Positions 1 through 13,800 of a DNA stretch of 64,000 bases are shown here, one piece after another; positions within the stretch are counted from its first letter, which is position 1; each line of letters begins with the position of its first letter. Position numbers and translations under genes: made by a program. The notes under the pieces are model-generated. The model was not told the DNA's origin. It worked only from the letters and a program-made list of their open reading frames with translations, and searched no databases. Origin of the DNA: Dasyornis broadbenti (taxonomy: Eukaryota; Chordata; Aves; Passeriformes; Dasyornithidae); NCBI GenBank assembly GCA_013397935.1, contig VZRN01005851.1, positions 652,786 through 716,785 on the forward strand, written 5' to 3'.

Positions 1-399
1 TTTTAATCACAGAGATGGATGTCATTTGCTTAATGAAAAGTGAAACTTGAAGGGATGGGCCTTAGAACACTTTGGACAGCACTGTGGAAGAAATTCTCCT
101 TGCCACAGGTAGTGACCAGATGGTCATCTCCTACAGATCTTCTGCTTTGATAAACGTTAAATCTCTGCATATAAGGCGCTTATGAGCATTAAAAACTGAT
201 TTTTTTTGTTTTTATTTTACGTTCTCTTGCAATATGTCCCCAAGAAGGTTTTCGACCCTATTTATTCAATTCCTTTAATTACAGTACTTTTTTTACTGAT
301 TTGGTGTTGCTGACTTACTTACTCACAAAGGATCAGAGCAAATGTCAGCTGTGTTAAGGGAAGTGGGACGTAAAGCTGACACGAGGAAGACAGCATTTT

Positions 400-720
400 A
401 GGAACGGGCTGGTATGTGCAGGAAGTGGTGGTGGTGGCTGTTACTCTGAGATTGCAGGTGGCAGGAGCAGCGATACCAGGAGGGCAGCTCTGCCCTGCTG
501 CCATTCCAGCCACACAGCAGGAATGAGAGGGAAGCCATCTGGTGGGAGCTGTGCTGGGGACACCGCAGGCACCAGGGCTGTTGGTGCCGGCCGTGGCTCT
601 GCTGGCTGTGCCACCCTCCACATCCAGCCAGCGTGAGCACAGCTGGGAAGCGTCAGGGCACATCGCTGGTCCCAGCTTCTCTGCTGCCTGCCTGGCTTCC
701 TTCCTCACCAAGGTGGCTGA
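400..720. other. GC-rich patch of unknown origin
   Basis: This patch is much richer in G and C than its surroundings, with many CTG/CAG and GCC words and few CpG dinucleotides, so it does not look like a promoter CpG island. Overlapping open frames on both strands (minus 319-756 and 398-640, plus 542-829) are expected from the low stop-codon density of GC-rich DNA. None resembles a known family. It could be an old transposable-element remnant or a compositional island. Confidence 0.4.
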
Positions 721-3332
721 ACATAAGGACTTAATCCTACATACATCCTTATGCACCGGTGATTGCTTAAGGGATAGACAGTGTTTGGGTATAAATCAGA
801 AGCAGTCATGTGGTCTCTTCATACACTAAGCTAATATTATCCTTAAATCACAATTAACAGTTCCTTTCTTGTTCTCTTATCTTATTCTCCGTATTTCCTG
901 GTTGTACTGTAAGTGGTCCTTTCGAAACTGCTTCTCAACCCAACTACAACACAGATGATAAGTTGTCTAATGTCTTTTTGTGTACTATTTGACATTCTGT
1001 TCTTGTAAATAATTTATTAGCAGAGAAATTGCAATGAAAGTGTGACTCCAGCTTCTTTCAGATGTTCATCTTGACAATTTGTGATCTTTCACAAAGTATT
1101 TATCTTACGTCCTAGAACAAAAATGAACCAAGAGACAGATTTGATATTGCATCAGTGGGTTCATTCCACTTTTACATGTTTTTCAGTAAAAGAGGTTTGA
1201 ATCCCAGCTAATCAAAGTTGAATCAGCTCAGATAAAATGTTAGGAAGCCTTAAATTGTGAAGGCAGCATTAAAGAGCTGGAGTGCAGAGTCAGTGAGGGA
1301 GGTTACCACTGAAGCTGTCTGGAAACTCAGTTTGTTACAAAGACTATGCAGTGTAACCTGTTTCATGTTTGTCCCTGGTACTTAAGTGTCCCAATCAGAG
1401 CTCCCTGCAGCCCATTTAAAAAGAATTGTGAGTCTTTATCAGGTGCTGTGAACATTTTCAGTTATTTTGGTTTCTACAAAGCAATGTGAAAAAAGTAAGT
1501 TGTGATTTATCTGAGAGATATTTTGGGATAGTTTATTTCCATGTTGCAAATAGGAATTCAGATTCTGCAGAGTGACAAAGAGGCACATTGTCCTCCCAGC
1601 CACCTTTACATTATTCTGTCTTTATATATAATACATACAATTATATACAATTTTTATATAATACAACAATAACAATTGTTGGTTTTTTTATTTTTATTTT
1701 TTAAAATCCAACTCTTAAACTGAATTTTCAGTCTGTGGTTTGACTTCATCCTGATCAGGAGCTTGCTTTTGGAATTGCTGTGTTCCCTGGTTTCAGAGCT
1801 AAAAGGAAAAAAACAGAAGTTGTTTTTGTACATCATTCACAGTGGTTTAACATTGCATTCATTAAGCACAATCAAAGTTGTGTGTTCTGTTATATAGCAG
1901 TGTACTGGTGATCAGCACACTGAATGACTCTTAAGCTGCCTCGTGTCTGCAGGAGGCTGTCAGTGCAGGAATTACTGTTATTCTTAAGACAGGTCTTAAA
2001 CTAGTGCAGCCTTGGTGTCAGGTTGGCCTTTATTCTCAGATACTTTGCTTTTTGAAGTAGTAGTTTATCGCTTCGCTAAGAAGAGCATCATTTGCTGCCT
2101 CTCAGAGTGCTGTCATGCTGCACTGGTGGCAATGATACATCACTTCAGCCAACAGAGGTTAAAATAGATTCTCTTCCCTATATTAGCCAGTGAGTGAATG
2201 CGTAAGTTAAGGTAACACCGCATAGCTTTGTCCTGGAAATTCCTCTGAAATTCCAACGCTGAGTGGAATTATAACCTTGCCTGGATGCAGCATAAGATCA
2301 TGGGTGATCTGATTGACACTGATAAGCTCAGCAGCGAGCTGTTGAATCAGTACACCAAGTTCTGCTGGCTTGGTAATATATTTGCTGTTTTACTTGCTGT
2401 ACTGGGCATGTGCAGAGTGGTAATTTGACCCAGGGAATTTTCATTGCTCTGCTATTCCAGATCTCCTTAGTGTGCTGTCTTTATGCTCCCTCTCCCAAGC
2501 TCTTGCTCTACTCACACAGTGCAAGCACAGGTTGAATTTTGAATGCATTGCTCAGCCAGAGAAAATGTGCCCAAGACCTATTCAAGGAGTGTTCGTGCTT
2601 GTCCTTCGTGACACAGTATTTTGTGATGTGTCAGTTTGTCTAGCATAGAAGATAAGGTAAAGCACCTTTGAAAAATGAAGACTTTTGAAAAATGGAAACT
2701 GTGTTAGCTTTGACAACGACCAAGCAGAATATAAGAAAATGTTTGCAGCTTCTGGAAACTGAGATAACTTCAGGAATAAAATGAAATGTTGAAATTATTT
2801 TTCCTGCATATATGTTTTGGCATATCAAGAGGTTGCTTTCTCAATATAAAATGTGTACCTGGACACACTCTTATGCCTTTTGTATTTCTGTTTTTCCTGC
2901 TTTTAAATTTATTTCTATATCTTGGCAACCATACTCTATTTTAAAACAAAATGTACTTTATTGCCATTTTCCCAAAAGTTTTACCTAACTTAGCCATCTG
3001 TAGTTCTCCTGTGCATGCCTTGTCACAGGATGCCATTCCTGTCCCTGCAGAGAAACCACATTCTGAGTTTTGTATTTCAGATAAACCTCATTCTTCCATG
3101 AGCAGTCTCTGCCTGGTTGCTCACTGAAGCTGATCGCCACACCTGTCCACTTCTAAGACTCTTCCTTCAACATTCAGCGGTGACATTGAAAAGAAAGAAA
3201 TGCTAGGAGTAATACTGAAGGAGGTGCAACAGCTGCCAGTGCAGGAAATCTTGCCAAAATTAATAAACCAAGCTCTTTATTAATGTCCACTCTTTTGAGC
3301 AATTAATGCCAGCATAAAATGTATATTTAGGC

Positions 3333-3349
3333 AAAAAAAAAAAAAAAAA
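3333..3349 (+). repeat. Poly(A) run, 17 bases
   Basis: An uninterrupted run of 17 A residues. No retroelement body with a recognisable 3' end precedes it, so it is listed as a simple homopolymer and not as a retroposon tail. Confidence 0.9.
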
Positions 3350-4703
3350 TACAGTACACCCTCGCCACTTCCCACAAGTCCTTTATAGGTCCATAATTTT
3401 CCTCTTGTTTCTATGCCAGGTGCTTCATTTGACTGTCTTCAGATCCCAGAGTTTTCCTTCTGGGGCAGTTAGTTTATTAGTCCAGTTTACATTTAGGATT
3501 GTTGAAGTTCCCCATTCTGTTTCTATTTATAGCCAAGAATAAATTCCCCGGCTTTTTGTTCAGGTTATCCACATTTGCACTGCATTGCTCTGCATGGTCT
3601 GTGGTGTGGATCAAACTCAGTTCGTCTCCAGGCAAGAAGTCCATGGAGCTAAGCACTGTGTCTGGCATCTTGTGGGACCACATTCCAGTAATCACAAGAG
3701 ACAGGTTCTTTGTGCACATAAATCATGTGTGTTCAACAAGAAAATTACTATTACATTTCCATTTCACTTTACAAGTAAGTCTTCCCAGTAATGTTATAGA
3801 ATACTCGTATTTTCCACAGTGTTATGAGTTTGTGGCTTTTTAAGCTTTGAAGCTCAGCATTAAGAATAAACCTTCAAATGATACACATTCTTATTTGTTT
3901 TCAATAATGTTTCCAAAGGGAAAGGGTAGAGTGTGTTCTGTATAAGCATTTATTGGTTTGATTTTTGATCCTTTGCTTGTAAATAATGAGTATTCATCTA
4001 AGTACGGCACCAGAAAGGAGACAAATATTAAAAAAAAATCTTTTAACTTTTTTGCACTGTAAAACTTTGAAGAGAAATAAAAAATAACCCGTCATGCTGA
4101 TTTCAAAACCTCAAGACATTTTTTTGTGTTTGTTGAAAATTTCTTCAAATATATTGCATGGTCAAACTTACTTTTACTATATGAATTTACTTTTCTTTAG
4201 TTTTTGAAAGATTAAAATTTTTTAGAAACCTTATATCTATCTTTTTGGTGAGACTTAGCTCTACTGATGACAGCAGCATTTTTCAGCTCATCTTTTTTCC
4301 TGTTTATGTAGGCATTTTTATGTTTATCCAACCACAAAATGTATATTAGCAGTGCTTCAGACACCTAGGAAGTTAGATTATGCTTTTTGATTGGTAGGAA
4401 AAAGCAAATAAAAATGATAGTTCTTGTTCACAACCCTCTCCCAGAAAGCGCAATGCCCATTCCAGTTTCTTTTGTCTATATACCAGGAATAAAGTTGACT
4501 GACGCAAAAGTTTTGGTTAACTTTCTTGTATTACCATTTACCAGAAATAAGGATATGTGTGATTTCCTTGGTGGATGGACTTTGATAGTACATCTGGGTT
4601 CATGCACCCTGTACTTGGCTTGTTGAAAGATTTGGATAGGGCAAGAAATGGTTTATCTGCTTTATTTTTGGGTGGTGAGGTTGTTTCCTAATTCTCCCTC
4701 TCC

Positions 4704-4719
4704 TTTTTTTTTTTTTTTT
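4704..4719 (+). repeat. Poly(T) run, 16 bases
   Basis: An uninterrupted run of 16 T residues in a T-rich context. No LINE or retropseudogene could be recognised on its right side in minus orientation. Confidence 0.9.
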
Positions 4720-5774
4720 AATGAAAATGTGAAGTTATTAAGAATACAACTTAAGTGTTAAAATCAGTAAATATACATGTTCTTCAACTTGTCCTTACGT
4801 GTCACGAGACAGTACAATAATACGACAACATACCTGTATTCCCCTGGGTGTTGCAGCATTCAGTGAATAGGATGAAAGGTAATAACAAATGAGCTGGGAT
4901 TCTCGTATATTTACAATATGATGAGTTGCAGTATTGCTTGTGACTACTGAAATAAGGCACAGAGCCACGGGGTTAATAGAACAGTGAAATGAAGTAGTGA
5001 ACCTGCACAAATACTGATCTGAATGTCTTGTGGTGAAAAAGTAACATTTGACTCTTGAATTCTAAAGTAGATTTGAGTTACCTTTACTCATGTGATATTT
5101 GCATGCAAAATGTGGTTGTATCTTATAGACCTGTTTTATAAAGACATGTTTTCATTTGGTTTTATATGGAACATTAGGTTGACTTCTTTATAAGTGGCTG
5201 GCATTTGTATGCTTCTTGTATACTTTTTATAGGGAATGGAGCAGTTCAGATGAATATCTTTTTATTAAAGAAAATGAGTTTGACCTGATACATGCCAAAA
5301 CTTTATTTTGATAGTTTTACCATCAAGAAACTAAAAGTACAGCTTATGATATCTGAAGTGACCTTTGCATTCTGAACTGCTGTTTTAATCCTTTATTGAA
5401 CAGGTGGACAGTTTTGCTGGTCTGTCCTCATTTTTACTAGGTTATGGACAGGTTTTCAGTGTGAGAGCAAAATGTCTTTTCTTGCTTTTTGAGGTATTTT
5501 TAGAAAATACCTGATAGTATCTGGTACTGGGAAGCAGACCATTTAGGATTAAAGAGTCATGAACTCTGTGTATGTGCTGTTGCCTTATAACCAAATGATA
5601 GGGCACATGCTGTAGAATTTCTGGTATGTAAAGATGCCTACTGCAGTAAACACTGTCTTCTTTAAAGTATTGGAGCAAGCTAAAAATGCTACACCGAAAG
5701 AAAAAAGACATTGGAACACCTAATGTAATCTGAGGCAATAAATATTTATCTGGGAAGAGACAAAAACGTGAAAT

Positions 5775-6103
5775 GGAACCTGAAAGCAGGTTACAGCGAG
5801 GTGGGTCTTTTCGTCGATATAATAAGAGATAGGACAAAAGGAAGTGGCCTCAAGATGCACCAGGGGAGGTTTAGATTGGATATTAGGAACAAATTTCTTC
5901 ACTGAAAGGTTTGCGCGTATTGGAACAGGCTGCCCAGGGAAGCTGGTGAGTCACCATCTCTGGAGGTATTTATATGGTATGTAGATGTGGTGTTTAGGGA
6001 CATGATTTACTGATGGACTTGGCAGTGTTGGGTTTATGGTTAGACTTGATGATCTTTAAGGTCTTTTCCAACATAAATAATCCTAAGATTCTGTATTTCT
6101 ATG
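5775..6103 (+). mobile_element. CR1 LINE 3' fragment
   Basis: This 5'-truncated CR1 begins in the stretch after the ORF2 stop region (words such as CCTGAAAGCAGG and GCGAGGTGGGTC). It runs through the conserved 3' UTR (CAGGGGAGGTTTAGATTGG, TTCTTCACTGAAAGG, GGCTGCCCAGGGAAG) and ends with AAGGTCTTTTCCAAC followed by degenerate octamers near 6090-6103. That order is characteristic of avian CR1. No coding capacity remains. It belongs to the same broad 3'-end type as the copy at 20105-20843. Confidence 0.93.
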
Positions 6104-7984
6104 GTTTAATATATTACAAATCTGAAGCATAACTTGAGTACACGGGAAACTTTCATTGTCTGAACAGGATGAGCTAAGTTTGTGTCAGATTGTCTGACTA
6201 AGACAAATAGGAGAGCTGAAACATCTCTGAGTAATCCTTTATTACTTCATGAACAGTTTTTAATTTTCCTTTTTAATTACTATTCTTTGTGGATGAATCA
6301 ACTTTGTTCTGGTGGCCTTTTCCAGCTTTGCTATTTTCTTCTGAACATTGGAGCTAAAGAGTTCTATTTGTCAATGCTAGGTTATCTTCAGATATTCTCT
6401 TATTCCCCACCTTGCCCATCTCCCATTTACACAGAAGACGCCCTGAAAGAGCCTAAAGCCCAGATTTAGTCACTGGAACCCAGCACAAATAGTGAGGCAG
6501 ACGGAAGCCAGAAGCAAAAGTGAAAAATCTGGATGGAACAGGTCAGTATCTGGAGAATAAAGGACTAAGAGAGAGACACCATGAGGAAGGGTCCTGCAGA
6601 GGGGCTGGGCCAGGGAGAGCCAGGACAGGTCTGGCAGAGGTCAGCAGGCAGGATGACTAAACTGGGAGCTGGCATCTACATGTGTGTTCCCAGTAGTGAG
6701 GGAGGGGAACTGGGTTTTTGCGATTAAGTGGTGGATTTAATAGTTAGTCTGCCTCAGCTCCCTCTTCTCTAAAATATTGACAGATACCTTTAATTACCTC
6801 ACAACCGTAGTAATTAGTCTCTATTTCAGTGTTGGTTCCTGAGGTATTTACTGCATATGATATATTGTAGTCAAGTGAATTAAAAATGTGGATGCTCTGT
6901 TTTGCTGTGATTTGATAGGGTTTGTATCTATATTTAGTTCAGTGTATACTTTCTGTTTGAAACATATTTCTACACTTCAATTCTCATCATAAAAGCTGAA
7001 AACTAGGGTTTTTTGAAAGTGAATGGAACCACACACTTATAGTAGTTTTTTCCCTGTATCACTCTGAAATTAAAGCTTTGCAAAACCAAAAATTATTCCA
7101 AAATTGTGCTTTATTGGGAACAATGGTCTAATGTCCATTTAGAAGAGCTTTGAGTTTCAGTAAATGACTAAAGCTGGAACTTGACTCATTTCAGGTCGGT
7201 AGATGGAGACTAGCAAGCTTGCTCAGAGATTCCCTTGAAAGTAATATGCCAGTTCAGGAAATCTATTCACCAGCTGAGTTCTTCATAGTCATGAATTGAT
7301 TCTGATGTCAGTTCCAATTTGTTGTGAAATTTTTGAGGCATTTCCCAACAGATGGGGCTTCAGAGATTTAGTTTTTATTGTGAACTGAAGTGCTCAGTTT
7401 TTCCTGGGTAGCACTTATTCACTGCTCTTGAGATTTGTTTCCTGCTGTTATGAAGCATGTCCTGTCTTTTGCTTTGGCTGGAAATGTTGCTCAGTAGAGT
7501 GGTGGTTTTCTGTGGGAAAAATGTAAGGAGAGAGTAATGTAGGATAGACTTTCTGTAGTCTTGCAAACCTGTGCTACAGAGGTCTGCATGAGGGCTCTTA
7601 GTGACCAGAGGAAGCTTTCTCTTTGTGTACATGTAGGTTTTACAGTTAACTTTATTAATCAGTCTGCAGAAATTTCTTTTTTGGGTTACAGTTGTTCTTT
7701 TTACTTCCTGTAAGACTTAAGCTGCCCAGAAATAATTGTACTTCTTGACATATTTGTAATGCTTGATTAACTAAATGTTCAGAACCTATAACAAATACTT
7801 ACATTTCTATGCCTTCATAGATTATTTATTTAATAGGTACTTTTAAAATATAGCTTAACCTTCTCTGTTGAAAATTGAATATGTAGGTCTTTGCTTTTGC
7901 AGTTTAGTATGTGGCCCTTAGCTTTTGCATCAGAGTATTATTTACATCCATCTCCTTCATTAAATAATTGTTGGGAACCATCAG

Positions 7985-8350
7985 TTTAGAGAGATTCAAT
8001 TAAGTAATTTGTATCTCCTAATTAAATAATGAACCACAGCAACCAACCAAGTAAACACCCTCAGAAATGATGTCTGAAGTGTTTTTCCATAAAACTGACA
8101 CCAATCCAATGGCTGTGTCTCGGGTAATAAAACTGATTTATTATATTAGATAATTTGATTAGTCCAACCCAGTCAAGGATGACCATGATTGCCGCTAAAA
8201 GGGCTTAATTATGATGGCGTATGTTGTCATTAAGGCTTTGTTGGTCAACCATGGTTACTAAAAGCACTGCTTTTCTTTAAGCTATTGATTTCTTTATTGC
8301 AATGGTATTCCACAGAATGACAATACAATAAATTGGCCTTCTACTTCCAT
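7985..8350. promoter_or_regulatory. Candidate conserved noncoding enhancer (homeodomain-motif rich)
   Basis: The stretch is dense in homeodomain-type TAAT/ATTA words: CAATTAAGTAATTT near 7998, CTAATTAAATAATGA near 8018, GGCTTAATTATGATGG near 8202 and GTCATTAAGG near 8226. It also has ATTGCAAT-like octamer/CEBP words near 8296. It lacks simple repeats and transposon sequence. This combination is typical of vertebrate developmental enhancers, but conservation cannot be tested from one sequence. It could equally be ordinary AT-rich DNA. Confidence 0.22.
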
Positions 8351-9807
8351 GAGATGAAATACAAACTTAATCTTTATTTCAGGAAGGAGAGAAGAAAGAA
8401 CAACCTTAGTTCCCATCTGAATGACTTTGTGTTGCCTGCTGCCTGCATTTAGTTAATCCTGAAAACATTTCCAGTGGAGTAGCAAACTGATTTCATCATT
8501 GTGTGAACACATAAACATGCTCATGCCCATCACTAAATGGAGTAAATTGAATATTTAAGGTTTCTCTGTGGGAATTAGCAAGGGAAAGGCAATTTATTTC
8601 AGACTGAAAATTTTCACTCATCATGGGAGTGCTTTGAGCATCCATGTAATACAAAAGGCTGTCTCTGCCTCTCCTCCCAGATCTCGGTTGTTCTGCTCCA
8701 GCATAGTGGAGCGGGTAATCTTCCCTGTTACAAGCAAGTGCTCTTCTTACTTCACCAATGAATGGCATTTCACTTAGATTTTTTTATTTCATGAGGACGT
8801 TGGAAAGAGGAAAGATGGAGCCATGACCTTCGTTCTGCAAAGCTTCTCTGGTTAGGAAAGGAAATGGGACCTGTGATGCATGAAAATGTGTGTTAATTTG
8901 CTGCCTTACAGACTGGCCTGTGTCCGTATTGCTTTGCTTAGTCCCTGAAAGAGACTAAGGACAGGGAGAAGTTCAATCTGGCGTTTTCCTGTCTTCATTT
9001 TTTTCTTGTGCTTTGCAGTAGTTCTGTACATCACCATGTTTATTTGAAGGGCTTACTTCTTCAAATCATTTCCTTTTCTTCTTGACTTTGCAAATAAGCT
9101 TCTAAAGATGCAGAAACTGTCTGCAGCTTGTACACAATGACTACTTCCTGTCCCATTCTACCCTCCACAACAGCAGAATTACTGAAAGATAAGCATTATG
9201 TTTAAGCATAGCTTTACTGGTTTGGCACACAGCTGTTTTGAAAGTGCGTAATACTTCAGAAGAGCATAATATTGCTTGAAATGTGTGTTACAAAATAGAG
9301 ATGAAGAAAAACCTAACCTTTTCTGCATATTAAAGGAATATCGTGCTTCTAACTACCAAAAAATGTTAAGGCTGGATTGTAATGAAGAAAGTCTAAGAGT
9401 CTTTAGGGCAATGTTTTGACTGTTACAGAATGTGAGGAGTATCCATCGAGGACAAGTTTATACAGAAGCTTTTACATTAATCAGTGTGTACTTTGCTAGG
9501 GAAAAAACAACAGCAATTCAAGAGTCATGAAACACCCGTGAGACCATTGATGAGATTGTGCTATGAAAGAAGATTTTGGCAATGTTTCAGTTTATAATTG
9601 GATTATGTTGCGCAATTCCATAGTACATAAATAAAATCTTTTAGGAAAGCTGCAACATTCATACCTTCTCCAAAAGGACAGATATAATGATGGTGAAATA
9701 CCATTAGAGTAGGTGAATGTGGTTTTTCTTTTATTTACTGTCATCTATGCAATGATGCAACAAAGAGATAAATACATTTTTAAGTCACGTGTGAAAGATT
9801 TACCTGC

Positions 9808-9861
9808 AGTGTTTTGTGAAAACACTTGAAGTGTGAACTCTCACAAAGTGAGGACACTTTG
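9808..9861. repeat. Two adjacent short hairpins
   Basis: The first inverted repeat has AGTGTTTT at 9808-9815 and AAAACACT at 9819-9826 with a 3-base loop. The second has CAAAGTG at 9844-9850 and CACTTTG at 9855-9861 with a 4-base loop. Both stems are perfect but short. They may be chance, and no function is assigned. Confidence 0.6.
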
Positions 9862-10869
9862 CTCCATGTTTCTGCAGTCCGTTCTCTGAATAGTGAATGA
9901 ATTTAGTGAGGTTAATTTGGATGTAGAGTGAAGTGGAATTGTGTGATTATTGGTTATTGACTGTTATTAACACTTCAGTAAGGTTTTAAAACTCTCTGTT
10001 TCTGCAGATGAAAGATTATTTTGGGTTTTGATCAGATCTGAAAACCTTTCTAAAATTTTTCCTGACTCATCCACTCTATATGAAAATCTGTTGTATGCCT
10101 CAAGTGTTTAGTGAAATACCTTATTTTCCTCCAAAAAGAAAAATATTTTGAAATAAATCATACATAAAAAGTGGATTACAGACTATCTTAAAAAGCCTTA
10201 AACCTGATTTTAAAATAATCCTGGTGGAATAGTATTTTTCTTGTCATGTTTGTTGAGAGTAAGATGATAACTGATATTTATTATTCAGTAGGACTGACAA
10301 ATAACAATCAATCTGTGATTTTCTTTGATAGATTTTTTATTATGTTCAGAGCAAGAATCTTGCTCAGTGGCTGTAGTTACAATTTAATCAGTAGAGAATA
10401 TAAATTTGCTGCTTTGACAGCCTAATGATGTAGAAAACTCTGAGGAAGAAGTAGTCAATAAAGAGGTAGATGCTTACTGATCATACCGATCTTCAAAGGA
10501 AAATCTTACCTGTACTGTGCTAGTTAGGTTTTGATTTTAATGGTGCAACAGATACCTTAAATGCTATGTAACACAACTTGTCTGTTAAAAAGTTTAACCA
10601 TGTAAACAATTTTTTACTTTGTATTATATATGTAATTGAAGGGATTGTCCATATCCTTGAACTGTCAGTGATGTAGTTGAAATGCTGTATTAATCATTAG
10701 TGTAGTTTGTATTGTAAAAACCAGAGATTTACTGTAAAGATACTACTTTATTTTTCATTCTTTTTTTCTTAAATTTATATGCAAAACTACTTTTTCCTGG
10801 CCTTTCCATAAAAGGGCTAATATTCTTGCAGCTAACTTCAGGTGCATTCAACTGCATCAGATGCCTGCA

Positions 10870-10885
10870 TTTTTTTTTTTTTTTT
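10870..10885 (+). repeat. Poly(T) run, 16 bases
   Basis: Homopolymer of 16 T residues. No adjoining retroelement was recognised. Confidence 0.9.
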
Positions 10886-13800
10886 AAATAGAACTGTCTT
10901 ACTGATTTTAGTGAATCTATTTAATATTTTGGGTGTTTTGGTGTCAGATTTTATTGAATTTGAAAATGGTGTTTGTGTTGGCCTTTTTTTCATGCACAGT
11001 AGAAGTCCTTTCAGGCTTTAATTACCAAAAGTTTTGTGTACTTCCTTCCAGTACTGATGGGTAGTTAATTTTCCCACTCAAACTGTAAGAGGAGCATGAT
11101 GAATACTTCATCTCATGGTGGTGTTTTAGAGAAAGTGTTCAGTTATGCCCCAAACAGAAGTGGAAAGGCTTTGGCTTCCAGTTTCTCGGAGTCCTTTTTT
11201 CATCCTTTCCATTTGGAAACAATGGAGTGTCATCTTGGGAATTACAATGTTATTGCTAGTATGAAGTCAAGCAGAAATAAATAAAAAGCCTGTGAGAGGT
11301 CAGTACCTCTTGTCAGTGTAATAGGAACGCGAAAATTTGCGGGTGGTGTAAGTAACTGGTAAGCTCTGATCCTGTAAGTCTTCTCAGAGACCAGCTAAGA
11401 ATACAGTTGCAAACACCAGTGACTTGGCTGAAAGGTTAAATCAATGAACAGTATTATCAGTGCCCTTTTTTGTTGGTTTATCAAGAAACACGCACAATAC
11501 AAGCAGTTACTGTGTCAAATACAAAACCCAAAATGTGTTTGCAGGCATTTTGTGGTAGGCACCATCTGGACTATATGCGATTTTAGAATTGCATTAACAC
11601 AGTACTTGGGGTTTTACAACTTCAGAATGTTGAAAATCTAATCCACAATTTAAGGTAAGGCAGGAAAGAGGCCTGTACTGTTTCAGAAACAACGTAATTT
11701 TTTGGTTATCCCGTAGCTAAATTTGTTTTTACTTCAGAAATTGTACAGTTCCTACCACAAGTACTTTTGTATATAGTATTAAATCCGTAAACGTGATAAC
11801 ATGTTTGTTATAACATTACTTATTGTGACTGTGGGGGTTATTTAGATGTCTAGATCAAGACCTCCTCTCAGATTCAGTGTATGGTAGGTGTAGATTTCTG
11901 CAGCAGTTTGGAGCACCTAAATTAGACTCATCCTTAATAAGCTCTGAAGAAATCTCTCTGTATCTGTTGCTTTTGTAAAGAAGCTTACAGTCTGTAATGA
12001 TCCTACTTAAGCATTTACTCTGCTTAATGTTTGGTGATGTGAGTACTCTTGTATGTTTTCTTGAAATGCTGCTTGACTGGTCCAACATACTAGATTAGGG
12101 TTTGATACCTGAAGATAAATTTGGAATGTGAGTAAGCTAGACAGGTATCTTTTCACCTCATTTGTAAAGGTTTTCCCACAATAAGCACTTCTTTAAAGCA
12201 CGTTGCGATTTCATGTCACAACAATTTGGGGATTTTATATGATGATAAAGTAAATGTCATTACAACTGTAATTTGACAAACTGTCTGTAAAATCAACAAA
12301 TGCTACATTAGAAAGAATATAATAATAAAAAAAGGTGAAAAACAGAGAACAAAAAGGGAGAAAACCGTATTTTTTTTCCCTGTTTAAAAACCAATGTATT
12401 CGTACTTACAGCAAGTTTAAAAGCAAGTCAGTTTTTAATACAACCAAAGAAGAATGGCACCAGGAACAACTGGACATTTGAGCCAGAATAAAAGAAAGAA
12501 TGGAGACCTGCAAGTGTGGAGGACACACTGATGGGGTTGGTCAAGTAACCAATTGCTGGGTATCATCATGTCAAGCAAAACCCATGAGGCAGTGTTCCAG
12601 TCTAATCTGTCAGCCTATGAATAGGTTCTTTGTAGGAATCATGCAGTATTAATTAAAGTTTAGGAAAAATGTTTCAATCTGTGTCTCCTTAAATAGGGAT
12701 AATTCTAATTTGGGAAGGTGCTTAACTCTCAAATTTGAATGCATGTGTTTTTCCAAGACAACCGTAAATCCAATCACAAACCAGAAAACTAAAAAAAAAC
12801 TAAATCCCAAACAATACTTTTTTTTAAGTTTTCATGAACTGCCATATATATGTATGAAAAGTTCAATTTGATTGTGCCAAATGATGATAGCATTGCTAGT
12901 ACCACTGTGAAAAAGTAGAACTCTGTTCTGTCTACCTGTCGTGTAAATTGCTCACTCCCTAGTAATGCCCAGGGACATTTCTGGTGCTACTATGGGAAGA
13001 AATTAAATTTCCTGAAATATTTTCATGACAGAGGCCCTAACTTCTCTGAACTTCGTTACCTCTGAAAAATCTGCTGCCTATGTTTTGCCCACAGTACCTC
13101 AAGCAGAAACCCTTGCTGTGTGCATGTTTATGTTGATTGCTGGAAGAATATTGTCATAAACACGCTGCTGAAGGACTCCAATGCTTCCTCTGCAGTGTTT
13201 CACCTGTAGTGAGCATGGTAAGGGATATGACAGTTTAAAATCTAATATAGATTGCTTCCTGATAATGCGTAACAGAACACTGTTCACATTGATATTTTTT
13301 AGCTCTTTGAGCATGTGTTTGGCTCAGCAGAATCAGGCTAGGCTATCTAAGCAAATTGAGTCTCCTTCCCTCTGGATTCAGTTACTCTGGCAAAGTCCAT
13401 GTGTGCCACGTCCTTTCATGTATTTGCAATAGGTAACTAACCAGTTTTATGTGCTCCCAATCCATGGGAATATGTAGTGTACCCTCTCATACCTGCCATC
13501 TCCCATTCAATTTTGTGGGCACAAGTGTTCCCAAATGTTTACATGGTTGATCACGTTTCTGTCCAGACTGCTGTTTGGGCCATCTGCCCTTTCTTGGAAA
13601 ATATATTCCAGGGGAACTGGGGCAACTGACTCCTGAGGGATGTCTTTAGTTTATGGAGTTTTTATGAAAGGTTAGCAGATGGAAATAAAGAAGAAAAAAA
13701 CAGCAGGATAATTTTACCTAGTAGTGAAGTATGAAGAAATTTACAGATCACATGATCTTGGCTCACCATGCAAGAAAACCACTGACCATTTCCCAGCAGT

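Larger units (their letters stand above)
1..5774. other. Unique AT-rich DNA, no gene seen
   Basis: No open frame here has a recognisable domain. The longer ones are a minus-strand frame at 319-756, inside a GC-rich patch, and a plus-strand frame at 3499-3843 of unremarkable composition. The stretch holds an A17 run and a T16 run, listed separately, and a small AT-rich tract around 1620-1700. No transposable element could be named. The texture fits avian intergenic or intronic sequence. Confidence 0.6.

Noticed and set aside
319..829. Overlapping frames on both strands at 0.3-0.8 kb
   Set aside because: They lie in a GC-rich patch and have no recognisable domain or splice context.
3301..3349. 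A17 run as the tail of a processed pseudogene or SINE
   Set aside because: No upstream body with gene-like or tRNA-like sequence and no target duplication was seen.
5442..5837. 131-codon minus frame
   Set aside because: It overlaps the start of a CR1 fragment, has no recognised domain and is within chance length for six frames of AT-rich DNA.
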